Assembly: GCA_020853885.1 (NCBI GenBank)
Contig: JADYXZ010000006.1
Coordinates: 118,775-182,774, forward strand
Length of the DNA stretch: 64,000 nt
Direction: 5' to 3'
Source: Bradyrhizobiaceae bacterium
GTDB taxonomy: Bacteria > Pseudomonadota > Alphaproteobacteria > Rhizobiales > Xanthobacteraceae
Part shown: positions 14,985 to 23,008 of the stretch, piece by piece
How the letters are laid out: each line of letters begins with the position of its first letter
Position numbering within the stretch: the stretch's first letter is position 1
Made by a program: the position numbers and the translations under genes
The notes under the pieces: generated by a model
Seen by the model: the letters and a program-made list of their open reading frames with translations, nothing else
Told to the model about the DNA's origin: nothing
Database searches by the model: none

Positions 14985-16159
14985 ACCACGACCGAAGGAT
15001 CGGGCGCAAATACCGACGTGGTGATCTTGGCCGGATCGATTTTCTTCTCTGCCGCCCATGTCGCTATGCTCTTCGGTTTGTACGAGCCGGCCCGCCAATG
15101 TTCGAAGACCGAGGCATCAATCGTTTCGTTGATGTGCAAATGGGTGCCCCGCTCGTCGACCTCGGGAGATCCGTCGATAGCCCTTTGGAAGCGAACGGGG
15201 CTGATGACTTGATACCAGCCCTTCAGGAACTCTCGGTAGGAGTCTGCGATATTGGCAGATAAGAGGTCACTATCCAGTTCGATTTCGTTTCTGAATGCAA
15301 GCCCAAGGGATGATGCCTTGCGGACGATCCAACGAAGCGGAATCTGCGCGAGAACGTCGCTGGGATAGCCGCCTCCTACGTTGCCATGAGCTCCAATGAA
15401 CCACCGCTGCTCCACGCTGGAAAGCGGTCGCAACTGCGGCATGGGTTCTTTCGGATCGTGAGGCTTTCGAACAGTCCAAAGCGTTGGCGGAAAAGCGCGT
15501 CGGTGCTCGTCGATTGCTAAAGCGTGGTAGCCGTTCTCAATCGATTTTCGCAGTCCCGTGTGAAAGAAGCCGAGTGTAGAACTGCTTATGCCCCGCAAGT
15601 TGCCGAATGGCACGCCAACTTTGCCTACGGTATCCCATACTCCAACCATTTTGATTGGCACGCGCATTGAATACTTGAGCAGCCACCGCTCTTCGAGGGA
15701 ACACATCTTTTCATCCAGTGTACCTTCGTCGCGCTCCTGACAGAGCTTCCAAATGGTCTTGTCGTCAGCACGCTTGTACCGCTCGTAGATTTGGTCAATG
15801 CCGAGCGGTGCTCCCAATTTAAGTAGTCCATACTTGGCGATGAGGCCTGCCAAGCTTCGCGCTGTGTAGGCGCCCCGACTGAAGCCAAAAATGAAGATAT
15901 TGTCCCCGGCCGAATACTCCTCGATAAGCCACTTGTAGGCTTCGATGATGTTGTGCCCCAGCCCTCTACCGAACGTACCGCCGATGATCCCGTTGACGCC
16001 GATGTCGTAATACGTGGCTTGTGGCGTGCCTGTTGCATCTGCTTCGGCGCAGAGGGACTTCATCCGCCAAACGTTTGTGTTGTTGCTGACCCGGTTCCAG
16101 GTACCATCAAAAAATACGGCTAACCGCCGACGCGGTCGCTCTACAGACGATGCTGTCAT
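14975..16159 (-). CDS. DUF2235-family alpha/beta hydrolase (phospholipase-effector-like)
   Basis: A 394-residue protein of the DUF2235 family, which includes type VI secretion phospholipases (Tle1-like) and other serine hydrolases. Landmarks: AVFFDGTWN at the N-terminus, nucleophile motif GFSRGAYTAR (GxSxG), VGVWDTVGKVG with the likely acid, and GAHGNVGGGYP with the likely His. No signal peptide. The ATG at 16159 is preceded by GGGGG. Codon use is visibly less GC-rich than the GTA genes, pointing to recent acquisition. It lies antisense between capsid and connector genes. No VgrG, PAAR or other secretion genes are present here, so its role is open. Confidence 0.85.
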   Translation of the reverse strand: MTASSVERPRRRLAVFFDGTWNRVSNNTNVWRMKSLCAEADATGTPQATYYDIGVNGIIGGTFGRGLGHNIIEAYKWLIEEYSAGDNIFIFGFSRGAYTARSLAGLIAKYGLLKLGAPLGIDQIYERYKRADDKTIWKLCQERDEGTLDEKMCSLEERWLLKYSMRVPIKMVGVWDTVGKVGVPFGNLRGISSSTLGFFHTGLRKSIENGYHALAIDEHRRAFPPTLWTVRKPHDPKEPMPQLRPLSSVEQRWFIGAHGNVGGGYPSDVLAQIPLRWIVRKASSLGLAFRNEIELDSDLLSANIADSYREFLKGWYQVISPVRFQRAIDGSPEVDERGTHLHINETIDASVFEHWRAGSYKPKSIATWAAEKKIDPAKITTSVFAPDPSVVVPD

Positions 16160-16181
16160 TTGTGCCCCCAAGGAGAACCCA

Positions 16182-16355
16182 ATGGCTGAGTTGCTCTACT
16201 GGGCGGCCGTGCCCGGACTCGTTCTGCTAATCTTAGGAATAATCGTTGCGAACGTCGCCACCAGCCCACCCGCCGGCTACGTTGGCACAATCGGGGCGGG
16301 AATAGGAGTCGTTCTGCTCGCGTCTCATGCCCTCGGGGGTTTGTTGGGTGGCTAG
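16182..16355 (+). CDS. small two-helix membrane protein, divergent from DUF2235
   Basis: A 57-residue hydrophobic protein with two predicted membrane segments (residues about 6-26 and 33-55) joined by a short TSPPAG turn; the second is Gly-rich. AAGGAG six bases before the ATG supports the start. Only 22 bases separate its start from the divergent DUF2235 start, and its base composition is also lower than the neighbours, so the two probably arrived together. Function unknown. Confidence 0.65.
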   Translation: MAELLYWAAVPGLVLLILGIIVANVATSPPAGYVGTIGAGIGVVLLASHALGGLLGG

Positions 16356-16493
16356 GCGACGTTAGGAGCGCGGGCGGTAAACCCGCGCTCCATGCTTCCG
16401 GGTATCGTCCTCCTCTCCGCCTTCTTTGCCGGCTATGGGAGCGGTGGAACAAATTGAGGCGATCCAACGCCTCTGCCGAACGGGAGCGTAGCC

Positions 16494-17162
16494 ATGCGGA
16501 AAGTCGTCACCGGAGCGTTCGTGTCGTTGGACGGCGTGATGCAGGCGCCGGGCGGGCCGTCGGAGGACACGACGCGCGGCTTCGAGTACGGCGGCTGGGT
16601 GGTGCCATACGCGGACGATGTGTTCGGCCAGGCCGTCGGCGAGCTGTTCGCTCAGCCGTTCGATCTCCTGCTCGGGCGCAAGACCTACGAGATCTTCGCC
16701 GCGCACTGGCCGTTCGCCGAGGGCGGCCGCGACGACGACATCGCGAAGCTGTTCAACAAGGTCACGAAGTATGTGGCGACGCGCTCGAACATGGAGTTCG
16801 CGTGGAAAGGTTCGGTCGCGCTGCATGACGCGGCGGCGGACGTCGCGCGCCTGAAGAAGGAAAACGGTCCGGCCCTGGTAACGCAAGGCAGCAGCGACCT
16901 GATCCAGACGCTGCTCAAGCACCGTCTGATCGACGAGATTCGCACCTTCACGTTTCCGATCGTGCTCGGCAACGGCAAGAAATTGTTCAGCGACGGCGCG
17001 GCCCCGGCCGCGTTCAAGCTCGTCGACAGCAAGGTGTCGCCGAACGGCATCGTGATCGCGCGCTATGAGCGCGCGGGCCACGTGAAGACCGGCGACTATG
17101 CGATGGACCCGCCGACGCCGGTGGAAGTCGCGCGCCGCGAGAAGATGCAGCGCGAGGGGTGA
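16494..17162 (+). CDS. RibD C-terminal / dihydrofolate-reductase-like protein
   Basis: A 222-residue member of the RibD-C/DHFR-fold reductase family. Features: KVVTGAFVSLDGVMQAPGG at the N-terminus, LLLGRKTYEIFAAHWP, LVTQGSSDLIQTLLKHRLIDE and FPIVLGNGKKLF. Relatives use NADPH; most in this subfamily (often called YyaP/YwjB-like) have no assigned substrate. It is in the insert between capsid and connector genes, with normal high-GC codon use. Confidence 0.85.
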   Translation: MRKVVTGAFVSLDGVMQAPGGPSEDTTRGFEYGGWVVPYADDVFGQAVGELFAQPFDLLLGRKTYEIFAAHWPFAEGGRDDDIAKLFNKVTKYVATRSNMEFAWKGSVALHDAAADVARLKKENGPALVTQGSSDLIQTLLKHRLIDEIRTFTFPIVLGNGKKLFSDGAAPAAFKLVDSKVSPNGIVIARYERAGHVKTGDYAMDPPTPVEVARREKMQREG

Positions 17163-17271
17163 GGATGGGATGCGGCGTGGTCTGCGTCGGAAAGCGCAGA
17201 CTCGTCAAAGGCACTGCTTGAGAATAATCTGAAGCGGTTGCCAAGCTGCGCCTTCGAGAACAGGTGTCGCG

Positions 17272-17673
17272 ATGCGTATCATGCGTTTCGTGCTTTCGAT
17301 CTTCATGGCAATGTTGTTGGCTGCCGCCGCAAGCAGGGCGGATGACGCGCCCGGCGCGGCTGCGATCAAAAACATTCTGACGAAACACAAGAAGTGGACC
17401 ATGTATTACGAGATTACCGAGGCGAAGATCCCCGGTGAGCTCGCACACAAGCTGAACTGGGAATTCTTCGAGCGCGACCGGAAGCTGATGGCCCGCCTGG
17501 CCGTCGAGTTCGGCGGCTGCGAGTTCGAGGTTCCCTTGCGGGCGGACGGGATCAACATGCGTTGGTGTATCCTTGAAGGAGAGCCTTCGCTCACGTTCGA
17601 TCCCGCCGACGCGAAGTATCCGCTGAAGGACAGCGTCAATCCGCGCAAGCTGTGGCTGACTCCGGCGAACTGA
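17272..17673 (+). CDS. secreted protein of unknown function
   Basis: A 133-residue protein with a signal peptide (MRIMRFVLSIFMAMLLAAAA, cleavage near ASRA). The mature part is compact and mixed, with two cysteines about 18 apart in GGCEFEVPLRADGINMRWC that could form a disulfide in the periplasm. No family is recognised. It ends 18 bases before the stop of the convergent protease gene. Confidence 0.6.
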   Translation: MRIMRFVLSIFMAMLLAAAASRADDAPGAAAIKNILTKHKKWTMYYEITEAKIPGELAHKLNWEFFERDRKLMARLAVEFGGCEFEVPLRADGINMRWCILEGEPSLTFDPADAKYPLKDSVNPRKLWLTPAN

Positions 17674-17691
17674 GGACGGCGCGGCAAACTT

Positions 17692-18441
17692 TCAGTTGCC
17701 GGTGCTGCTCCCGAGCGACCGCGCGGTGTCGGCGATCCAGTCGAGTTGCGGAGCGACCAGCGTCGCGCCGGTGACGAGGCCGCATCCGCGGCCTTTGGCG
17801 CCGGTGGACCAGCCGATCACGGCAGCGACCACGTTCTCCCGGTAGACCGGCCCGCCGGAGTCGCCGGTGCAGGCGCCGGCGGTTTTTCCGCCGCCGGGCG
17901 AGAGCCGCACCATGATGATGCCGGTGCTGTCGATCGTGTTGCCGATCGCGGGCAGCGTCACGACGCGGAGCTTGCCCGCGGACTTCTCGTCGCCCTCCGC
18001 GGCGACGCCGTAGCCCGCGAGCACGAATTCGTCGCCGGGCAGCGGCGGGGCGCTGTGGCGTGCGATGCGCGCGGGGCGGAAGCTCGCCGGCAGTGCTGCG
18101 GAAAGCTTCACGAGCGCAAGATCGGGCGTCGGCCGCCGGCTGCGGAACTGTTCCGGGTCGAAGCGCGGATGCCGCGCGATGCGCTCGACCGGCACGAGCT
18201 TCGGTCCCGCGTTCTCGAACACCACGACCGCGTAATCCGCCTGCGGCTGCACGCAATGCGCCGCAGTGAGCAGAAGATCGCGCGTGAGCACCACGCCGGT
18301 GCAGGACGCTCCGCGCGTCGAGACGATCATCGCTGTCTGCGCCGCAATCTCGGCCGGTGCGGGCCTGCCGCCGATCATGGCGGCTGCAGGCAGCGGCGCG
18401 AGCAGCAAAAGCGCGAGCAAGGTGCTGGCGGCAAGACGCAT
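17692..18441 (-). CDS. secreted trypsin-like serine protease (S1)
   Basis: A 249-residue chymotrypsin-fold protease. A signal peptide covers residues 1-21. The triad is visible: His62 in LTAAHC, Asp107 in TPDLALV, Ser195 in TGDSGGPV. The N-terminal IGGRPA resembles the activated IVGG end, so removal of the signal peptide may leave a nearly mature enzyme. Start at 18441 follows GGAGAA. It is expected in the periplasm or outside the cell. It lies antisense just before the GTA connector gene. Confidence 0.9.
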   Translation of the reverse strand: MRLAASTLLALLLLAPLPAAAMIGGRPAPAEIAAQTAMIVSTRGASCTGVVLTRDLLLTAAHCVQPQADYAVVVFENAGPKLVPVERIARHPRFDPEQFRSRRPTPDLALVKLSAALPASFRPARIARHSAPPLPGDEFVLAGYGVAAEGDEKSAGKLRVVTLPAIGNTIDSTGIIMVRLSPGGGKTAGACTGDSGGPVYRENVVAAVIGWSTGAKGRGCGLVTGATLVAPQLDWIADTARSLGSSTGN

Positions 18442-18496
18442 GGAGTTCTCCGCCGGTGTTGTGGCTGTGCCCGGTACTCGCGTCAACACATATACC

Positions 18497-18590
18497 TCCT
18501 CATCGCCGGGCTCGACCCGGCGACCCAGACGGAATCGCCACCATTGCCTCGCCTGACGCTGGATGGCCGGGTCAAGCCCGGCCATGAGGG
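18497..18590. repeat. CGTCATSGCCGGG-type palindromic repeat
   Basis: Arms CCTCATCGCCGGGCTCGACC and GGGTCAAGCCCGGCCATGAGG. It lies directly before the connector gene. Confidence 0.85.
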
Positions 18591-18608
18591 ATAAAGGAAA
18601 GAAACGTG

Positions 18609-19169
18609 ATGCCTGCAATCCTCCTGACCCCGCCCGCGGGCGAGCCGTTGTCGCTCGCCGAGGCGAAGCAGTTTCTCCGCGTCGAGCACGAAGACAATGA
18701 CGAGTTGGTCGCCGCGCTGATTTCCGCCGCGTGCAACGCGGTGGAGTTGGCGACGCGCCGCGTGCTCGTCACGCAGACCTGGCGCATCGTGCTCGACCGT
18801 TGGCCCGCAAGCGGCCGCGTCGTCTCGCCGGTGAATCCGCTGCGCACGCTGGAAGCCGCGCGGGTGTTCGCGGCGGACGGAACGCCGACGATACTCGATC
18901 TCGAAGGCTTTACGCTGAACACGGCGTCCGTTCCCGGCGTGCTCGCCTTCGAGCGCGCAAATGTGAGCGAGGCGGAAAGGGCGTTCGCCGGCATCGAGAT
19001 CGACGTCACTGCAGGCTACGGCGACGCGGAAGACGTGCCCGCACCGCTCGTGCAGGCGATCCGGCTTCTGCTCGCGCGTGCCTACGAGCATCGCGACGAA
19101 GTCCGCCCCGACGCATTACCTGACGCGGTCGCCTCGCTGCTCGCGCCGTTCCGCGTCCTTTCGATCTAG
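18609..19169 (+). CDS. GTA head-tail connector, phiE125 gp8/gp6-like (g6)
   Basis: A 186-residue protein. The start PAILLTPPAGEPLSLAEAKQFLRVEHEDNDELVAALI is the hallmark of the phage gp6-like/phiE125 gp8 family, which sits below the portal as the adaptor ring. The C-terminal half has IEIDVTAGYGDAEDVPAPLVQAIRLLLARAYEHRD, also typical. A GTG three bases upstream could be used instead of the ATG. Length matches gene 6 of RcGTA. Confidence 0.9.
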   Translation: MPAILLTPPAGEPLSLAEAKQFLRVEHEDNDELVAALISAACNAVELATRRVLVTQTWRIVLDRWPASGRVVSPVNPLRTLEAARVFAADGTPTILDLEGFTLNTASVPGVLAFERANVSEAERAFAGIEIDVTAGYGDAEDVPAPLVQAIRLLLARAYEHRDEVRPDALPDAVASLLAPFRVLSI

Positions 19170-19196
19170 CAGGCGGCGCGACTCCCTCGAAAACAC

Positions 19197-19282
19197 CCGC
19201 TCATTCCCGCGAAAGCGGGGATCCAGAGCAAGCATGGGCCGTGCAAGCTGCTCTGGGTCCCCGCTTTCGCGGGGACGAGCGG
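19197..19282. repeat. CCGCTCATTCCCGC-type palindromic repeat
   Basis: Arms CCGCTCATTCCCGCGAAAGC and CGCTTTCGCGGGGACGAGCG. It fills the gap between connector and adaptor genes. Confidence 0.85.
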
Positions 19283-19297
19283 AGAAAGATCAGCGCA

Positions 19298-19621
19298 ATG
19301 ACATCCATCGCCTCCCTCCGCCATCGCCTCACGCTCGAAGCGCCCGAGGAAACGCCCGACGGCGCAGGCGGGGTCGTGCGCACCTGGACGTCGCTCGGCG
19401 AGCTCTGGGCCGCGATCGAGCCTATGAGCGCGAGCGAGGCCATGATCGCCGACCGCCGCGCCGCACGCGTCACGCATCGCGTCGTGCTGCGGCAGCGGAG
19501 CGGGCTCACGCTCAATCACCGCTTCCGCCTCGGCCAGCGAACGTTCGCCATGCAGGCGATCCGCGATCCCGACGAGCGCGGGCGCTTCATCGAATGTCTC
19601 GTCGCCGAGGAGCGGCCATGA
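19298..19621 (+). CDS. GTA head-tail adaptor / stopper (g7)
   Basis: A 107-residue member of the phage head-tail adaptor family: SLRHRLTLEAPEETPDGAGGVVRTW, then LWAAIEPMSASE and VTHRVVLRQRSGL. It closes the head after packaging and links to the tail. The start ATG at 19298 lies just after the repeat. Its stop overlaps the next start by an ATGA. Confidence 0.9.
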   Translation: MTSIASLRHRLTLEAPEETPDGAGGVVRTWTSLGELWAAIEPMSASEAMIADRRAARVTHRVVLRQRSGLTLNHRFRLGQRTFAMQAIRDPDERGRFIECLVAEERP

Positions 19622-20052
19622 AGATTGCGGCGCGTCTCGTTGGCGCCGGCAGCGTGCGCCGGCTCGCACGCATGGAGGATTCGCTCGCCGCGTCGGCGCT
19701 CGATGCAGCAGCGGAAGCGCTCGGCCGCGAGGCCGGGCGGGCGGGGGAAGCGGCGAGCATTGTCGCGCCGCTCATACGCGGACGGACAGGCGGACGCCTC
19801 TTGATTGGTACGCGCGATCCGGCCGTCCCGCCCGCGTCGCCGAGCCGCGTACGCGGCGAGGGTCCGGCGCGGGCACTTGTAATGGTCCGCGCTGGCCGCT
19901 CGCGCTTCGCGCTCGCCAGCGCGGATGCGCAAGAGCTCGGCACGCTCGACCAGCCTCCCGCGCCCTGGCTCGCGTCCGTCCTCCCCGCGGCGCGCGCCAA
20001 GGTGCGGGCGGCGATGAAATCCGTCGCCGCCCGCACGCTCTCACATAAGTAA
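19618..20052 (+). CDS. phage head-tail protein, HK97 gp10-like position
   Basis: A 144-residue protein overlapping the adaptor gene by four bases. It begins MKIAARLVGAGSVRRLARMED and has an Ala-rich helical first half followed by strands (LLIGTRDPAVP, ALVMVRAGRSRFALASAD) and ends in a basic helix. Size and place suggest an HK97-gp10-like connector, which many Hyphomicrobiales GTAs and phages have but RcGTA seems to lack. The family assignment is tentative. Confidence 0.6.
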   Translation: MKIAARLVGAGSVRRLARMEDSLAASALDAAAEALGREAGRAGEAASIVAPLIRGRTGGRLLIGTRDPAVPPASPSRVRGEGPARALVMVRAGRSRFALASADAQELGTLDQPPAPWLASVLPAARAKVRAAMKSVAARTLSHK

Positions 20053-20053
20053 C

Positions 20054-20168
20054 CGTCGTCCCGGCCGAGCCGCGAAGCGGCGAGAGCCGGGACCGTACAC
20101 CACAAACTGATAACGATCCCGGCCCTCGCTCGCGTGCTTACGCACGCTCGCTCGGCGGGGACGACGAG
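20054..20168. repeat. CGTCGTCCCGG-type palindromic repeat
   Basis: Ends CGTCGTCCCGGCC and GGGGACGACGAG, inner GAGAGCCGGGACCG and AACGATCCCGGCCCTC. Lies directly before the tail terminator gene. Confidence 0.8.
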
Positions 20169-20175
20169 AAAATCA

Positions 20176-20583
20176 ATGCCTGCTTCCGCCGTCTCGCTGC
20201 GCGCCGCCATTCGCGACGCGCTAATCAACGATTCTCCGCTCGTCTCGTTGCTTGGCGGCGGAAAGATCTACGACGAGCCGCCGCGCGACGCTGCGTTGCC
20301 TTACGTGACGCTCGGCGAGGATGTGATCACCGACGGCTCGACCGCGACCGAGCCCGGCGACGAGCACACGCTCACGCTGCACGTCTGGTCGCGTCAGGGT
20401 GGCCACAAGGAAGCGCACGTCATCGCCGGTGCGGTGCTCGAGGCGCTCGTCGACGCGCCGCTCACGCTCGACGGCCATCATCTCGCGAACCTGCGTTTCG
20501 TGGTCGCCGACGTCCGCCGCGAGGCCGACGGCCGCACCTATCACGGCATCGTGCGCCTGCGCGCGCTGACCGAGCCGGTCTGA
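20176..20583 (+). CDS. GTA tail terminator, DUF3168 (g8)
   Basis: A 135-residue DUF3168 protein: LRAAIRDALINDSPLVSLLGG, then YDEPPRDAALPYVTLGE, and the strand LTLHVWSRQGGHKEAHVIA. DUF3168 proteins cap the tail tube at its head-proximal end. The size is typical. Confidence 0.92.
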   Translation: MPASAVSLRAAIRDALINDSPLVSLLGGGKIYDEPPRDAALPYVTLGEDVITDGSTATEPGDEHTLTLHVWSRQGGHKEAHVIAGAVLEALVDAPLTLDGHHLANLRFVVADVRREADGRTYHGIVRLRALTEPV

Positions 20584-20747
20584 CGGCGCGCTGAAGCGGG
20601 ATCGGCGCATGCTCGTCAGGGTAAACGCGCCGTGAAGCGATATGGGAACCGCAAGGTAAACAACGAGGCGCCGGCGCGCATGGGACATAAGCGATCTTTA
20701 AGCGTGGTCCGCTAGCTTCTCCCGGCCCTTTGGTAACGGAGTCGGCG

Positions 20748-20906
20748 ATGCGCCACTTCGAGAACAGAGAGATTGTTTCGCACGCAGACCATCTGTGGCG
20801 GCAGAAAATCGTTCGCTTCGTCGAGCGAACGCTCTCTGTGCTGATCGTCGGCGTCTGGGTCGTCGGACTCGCTCAGTACGCCTACGTTTCCGGCATCGTG
20901 CAATAG
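20748..20906 (+). CDS. small single-pass membrane protein inserted between g8 and g9
   Basis: A 52-residue protein with a charged N-terminal half (HFENREIVSHADHLWRQK) and one membrane helix at residues about 28-48 (RTLSVLIVGVWVVGLAQY). GGAG with six-base spacing precedes the ATG. No family recognised. The flanking spaces 20584-20747 and 20907-21027 show nothing else. Confidence 0.5.
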   Translation: MRHFENREIVSHADHLWRQKIVRFVERTLSVLIVGVWVVGLAQYAYVSGIVQ

Positions 20907-21027
20907 CGCGAAGCGGCCCGCGCCGTTCGCGGATCGCCGGCGCCGTGCGCCGGCAAACGATTTCACGCAACCATCGACACGCGGCACCCGGCTTGCGCTC
21001 GCAGCCGGACGACGAAAGGACATTTCA

Positions 21028-21435
21028 ATGCCCGCCCAGAAAGGCAAGGACCTCCTGCTGAAAATGGACGACGGGGAGGGGTTTACGACCGTCGCCGGCC
21101 TGCGCACGAAGACGCTCGCCTTCAACGCGCAGACGGTGGACGTGACCCACGCCGAGAGCGCCGGGCGCTGGCGCGAGCTGCTCGCGGGCGCGGGCGTCAA
21201 GCGCGCGAGTGTTGCCGGCGCCGGCATCTTCAAGGACGCGGCGTCCGATGCACTCGTGCGCCAGGCATTCTTCGACGGCGTCGTGAAGGATTGTCAGGTC
21301 GTCATTCCGGATTTCGGCACGGTGGAAGGGCCGTTCCAGATCTCGGCGCTGGAGTTTTCCGGCGCGCATGACGGCGAGGTCGCCTTCGAGATCACGCTCG
21401 AAAGCGCAGGCGAACTGACGTTTACATCTTTGTAA
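21028..21435 (+). CDS. GTA major tail protein (g9)
   Basis: A 135-residue tail tube protein of the TP901-1/lambda V type: QKGKDLLLKMDDGEGFTTVAGL, TLAFNAQTVDVTHAES and IPDFGTVEGPFQISALEFSG. Stacked hexamers form the tube. RBS GAAAGGA precedes the ATG. The high identity expected for this gene makes it a good marker of the GTA family. Confidence 0.93.
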   Translation: MPAQKGKDLLLKMDDGEGFTTVAGLRTKTLAFNAQTVDVTHAESAGRWRELLAGAGVKRASVAGAGIFKDAASDALVRQAFFDGVVKDCQVVIPDFGTVEGPFQISALEFSGAHDGEVAFEITLESAGELTFTSL

Positions 21436-21436
21436 A

Positions 21437-21570
21437 CGTCATCCCGGGTGCAGCGCAGCACGCGCTCTTGCGTGTGGTGCGCCGCAGACCCGGGATCGTT
21501 TGCAACCTGTTGAGAACGGTCCCGGCTCGCGCTCGCTTGGATGCAAGCTCACTTGGCTGGGACGACGAGG
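21437..21570. repeat. CGTCATCCCGGG-type palindromic repeat
   Basis: Same layout as 13505-13652: CGTCATCCCGGGTGC..CAGACCCGGGATCG..GAACGGTCCCGG..GGGACGACGAGG. It fills the gap between g9 and g10. Confidence 0.8.
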
Positions 21571-21576
21571 ATATTC

Positions 21577-21900
21577 ATGCCCAACCGTCATCGCGGCGAG
21601 ATCGAAGCCGAGCTCGGCGGCGAGCGCCGCACGCTCGTGCTCACGCTCGGCGCGCTCGCAGAGCTGGAGTCCGCCTTCGGCGCCGACGATCTTGTCGCGC
21701 TCGCGGAGCGCTTCGAGCAGGGACGCATGAGCGCCCGCGACGCGATCAAGGTGATCGGCTGCGGGTTGCGCGGCGCGGGCACCGAGATCACGGACGAGGA
21801 AGTGGCGCGGCTTGCCGCGCCCGGCGGTGCTGCGGGCTATGTGCGCATCGTGAGCGACCTGCTCGCAGCCACGTTCGGCGGGCCGGACGATGGCGCCTAA
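21577..21900 (+). CDS. GTA tail assembly chaperone (g10)
   Basis: A 107-residue protein of the GTA gene 10 / Phage_TAC_11 type: RGEIEAELGGERRTLVLTLGALAELESAFG, then ARDAIKVIGCGLRGAGTEITDEEV. It is thought to coat the tape measure protein before tube assembly. Start at 21577 just after the repeat. Confidence 0.9.
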   Translation: MPNRHRGEIEAELGGERRTLVLTLGALAELESAFGADDLVALAERFEQGRMSARDAIKVIGCGLRGAGTEITDEEVARLAAPGGAAGYVRIVSDLLAATFGGPDDGA

Positions 21901-21905
21901 CTCCT

Positions 21906-21991
21906 CCGCTCATTCCCGCGAAAGCGGGAATCCAGAGCAGCATACGCATTCACCTGAGGCCCTGGGTCCCCGCTTCCGCGGGGACGAGCGG
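21906..21991. repeat. CCGCTCATTCCCGC-type palindromic repeat
   Basis: Arms CCGCTCATTCCCGCGAAAGC and CGCTTCCGCGGGGACGAGCG, between g10 and g10.1. Confidence 0.85.
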
Positions 21992-22003
21992 GGAGTGCGA
22001 AAA

Positions 22004-22234
22004 GTGCCTGAACCGTTCCCCTGGCAGCAGGCGCTCGCGATCGGCCTCGGCGTGCTGCGGCTCTCGCCCGAAGCATTCTGGAAGATGACGCCGCGCGAGT
22101 TCGCCGCGGCCCTGCGCGGTCTCTACGGCGATCCCGCGCCGCCGCTCGACCGCGTCGCATTCGACGCGCTGATGGCGCGGTTTCCGGACGGCACGGCGCC
22201 TCATCCTTCGAGACGCTCTGCCACCTCATCCTGA
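22004..22234 (+). CDS. GTA tail assembly chaperone, rcc01693 family (g10.1)
   Basis: A 76-residue protein with the family core PEPFPWQQALAIGLGVLRLSPEAFWKMTPREF. In lambda-like phages the second chaperone is made by frameshift; here it is a separate gene. Start is the GTG at 22004 with GGGAG upstream; an in-frame GTG at 21995 is possible. The last 13 residues (from TAPHPS) are encoded by the first arm of the following palindromic repeat, so the original stop was lost or replaced. Confidence 0.85.
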   Translation: MPEPFPWQQALAIGLGVLRLSPEAFWKMTPREFAAALRGLYGDPAPPLDRVAFDALMARFPDGTAPHPSRRSATSS

Positions 22235-22295
22235 GGAGCCGGAGCGAAGCGGAGGCGTCTCGAAGGATGAGGTGGCAGAGCTCCTCAGGATGAGG
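22199..22295. repeat. CCTCATCCTTCGAGACG-type palindromic repeat
   Basis: Two interleaved units: CCTCATCCTTCGAGACG..CGTCTCGAAGGATGAGG and CTGCCACCTCATCCTGAGGAG..CTCCTCAGGATGAGG. It overlaps the last codons of g10.1. Confidence 0.85.
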
Positions 22296-22324
22296 CGCGA
22301 ACAAAACGGATTGAAGAGGCACCC

Positions 22325-22891
22325 ATGACCGAGCTCGACGGCATCACCATCGCGATCGACGCCGACACGCGCGCATTCCGCCGCGAGATCGCGCAAGCCG
22401 ACACGCTCGCCCAAGGCTTCGGCCGCACGATCAGCCGCGCCTTTGAAGGCGCGATCGTGCGCGGCCGCGACTTTGGCGACGTACTGCGCGGGCTCGCGAT
22501 GCGGCTCTCGAGCATGGCGATCGGCGCGGCGTTCAAACCGCTCGAGCAGGGCTTTGCGGGACTCCTGCAAAATCTCTTTCAGGCCGGGCTTGGCGGCACG
22601 GGCGCGGCGCCTTCGATCACGCCGTTTGCCGCGGGTGGTGTCATTGCGACGCCCACCTATTTCCCGCTCGGCCCTTCGCTGGGCGTCGCCGGCGAACGCG
22701 GCGCGGAAGCGATCCTGCCGCTCGCCCGCGGCGCCGACGGCCGCCTCGGCGTGCGCGCGGAAAGCGATGCGCGTCCGTTCAGCGTGACCGTGAACATCTC
22801 GACGCCCGACGCCGCGAGCTTCCGCCGCTCGGAAGCCTATGTCTCCGGCGCCATCGCCCGCGCCGTCGCCCGCGGCGAGCGCAGCCTCTGA
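22325..22891 (+). CDS. GTA tape measure protein (g11), short
   Basis: A 188-residue tape measure protein. It begins TELDGITIAIDADTRAFRRE and contains the family segment RGRDFGDVLRGLAMRLSSMAI and the C-terminal FAAGGVIATPTYFPLG and GERGAEAILPLARG. At about 1.5 angstrom per residue the ruler would specify a tail of under 30 nm, in keeping with a GTA particle. Confidence 0.92.
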   Translation: MTELDGITIAIDADTRAFRREIAQADTLAQGFGRTISRAFEGAIVRGRDFGDVLRGLAMRLSSMAIGAAFKPLEQGFAGLLQNLFQAGLGGTGAAPSITPFAAGGVIATPTYFPLGPSLGVAGERGAEAILPLARGADGRLGVRAESDARPFSVTVNISTPDAASFRRSEAYVSGAIARAVARGERSL

Positions 22892-22896
22892 TTTCC

Positions 22897-23001
22897 GTCG
22901 TCCCGGACGCGCCGAAGGCGCGATCCGGGACCGCGTGCCGTCTGCTGAAAACGGTCCCGGGTCTCGCGCCGCTATCGCGGCGCTCGCCCGGGACGACGAG
23001 G
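22897..23001. repeat. CGTCGTCCCGG-type palindromic repeat
   Basis: Ends CGTCGTCCCGGAC and CCGGGACGACGAGG, inner GATCCGGGACCG and AACGGTCCCGGGTC. Between g11 and g12. Confidence 0.85.
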
Positions 23002-23008
23002 ATGGTTG

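Noticed and set aside
20134..20175. Longer N-terminus for the DUF3168 tail terminator
   Set aside because: The added residues come from the preceding palindromic repeat; family proteins start at the ATG at 20176.
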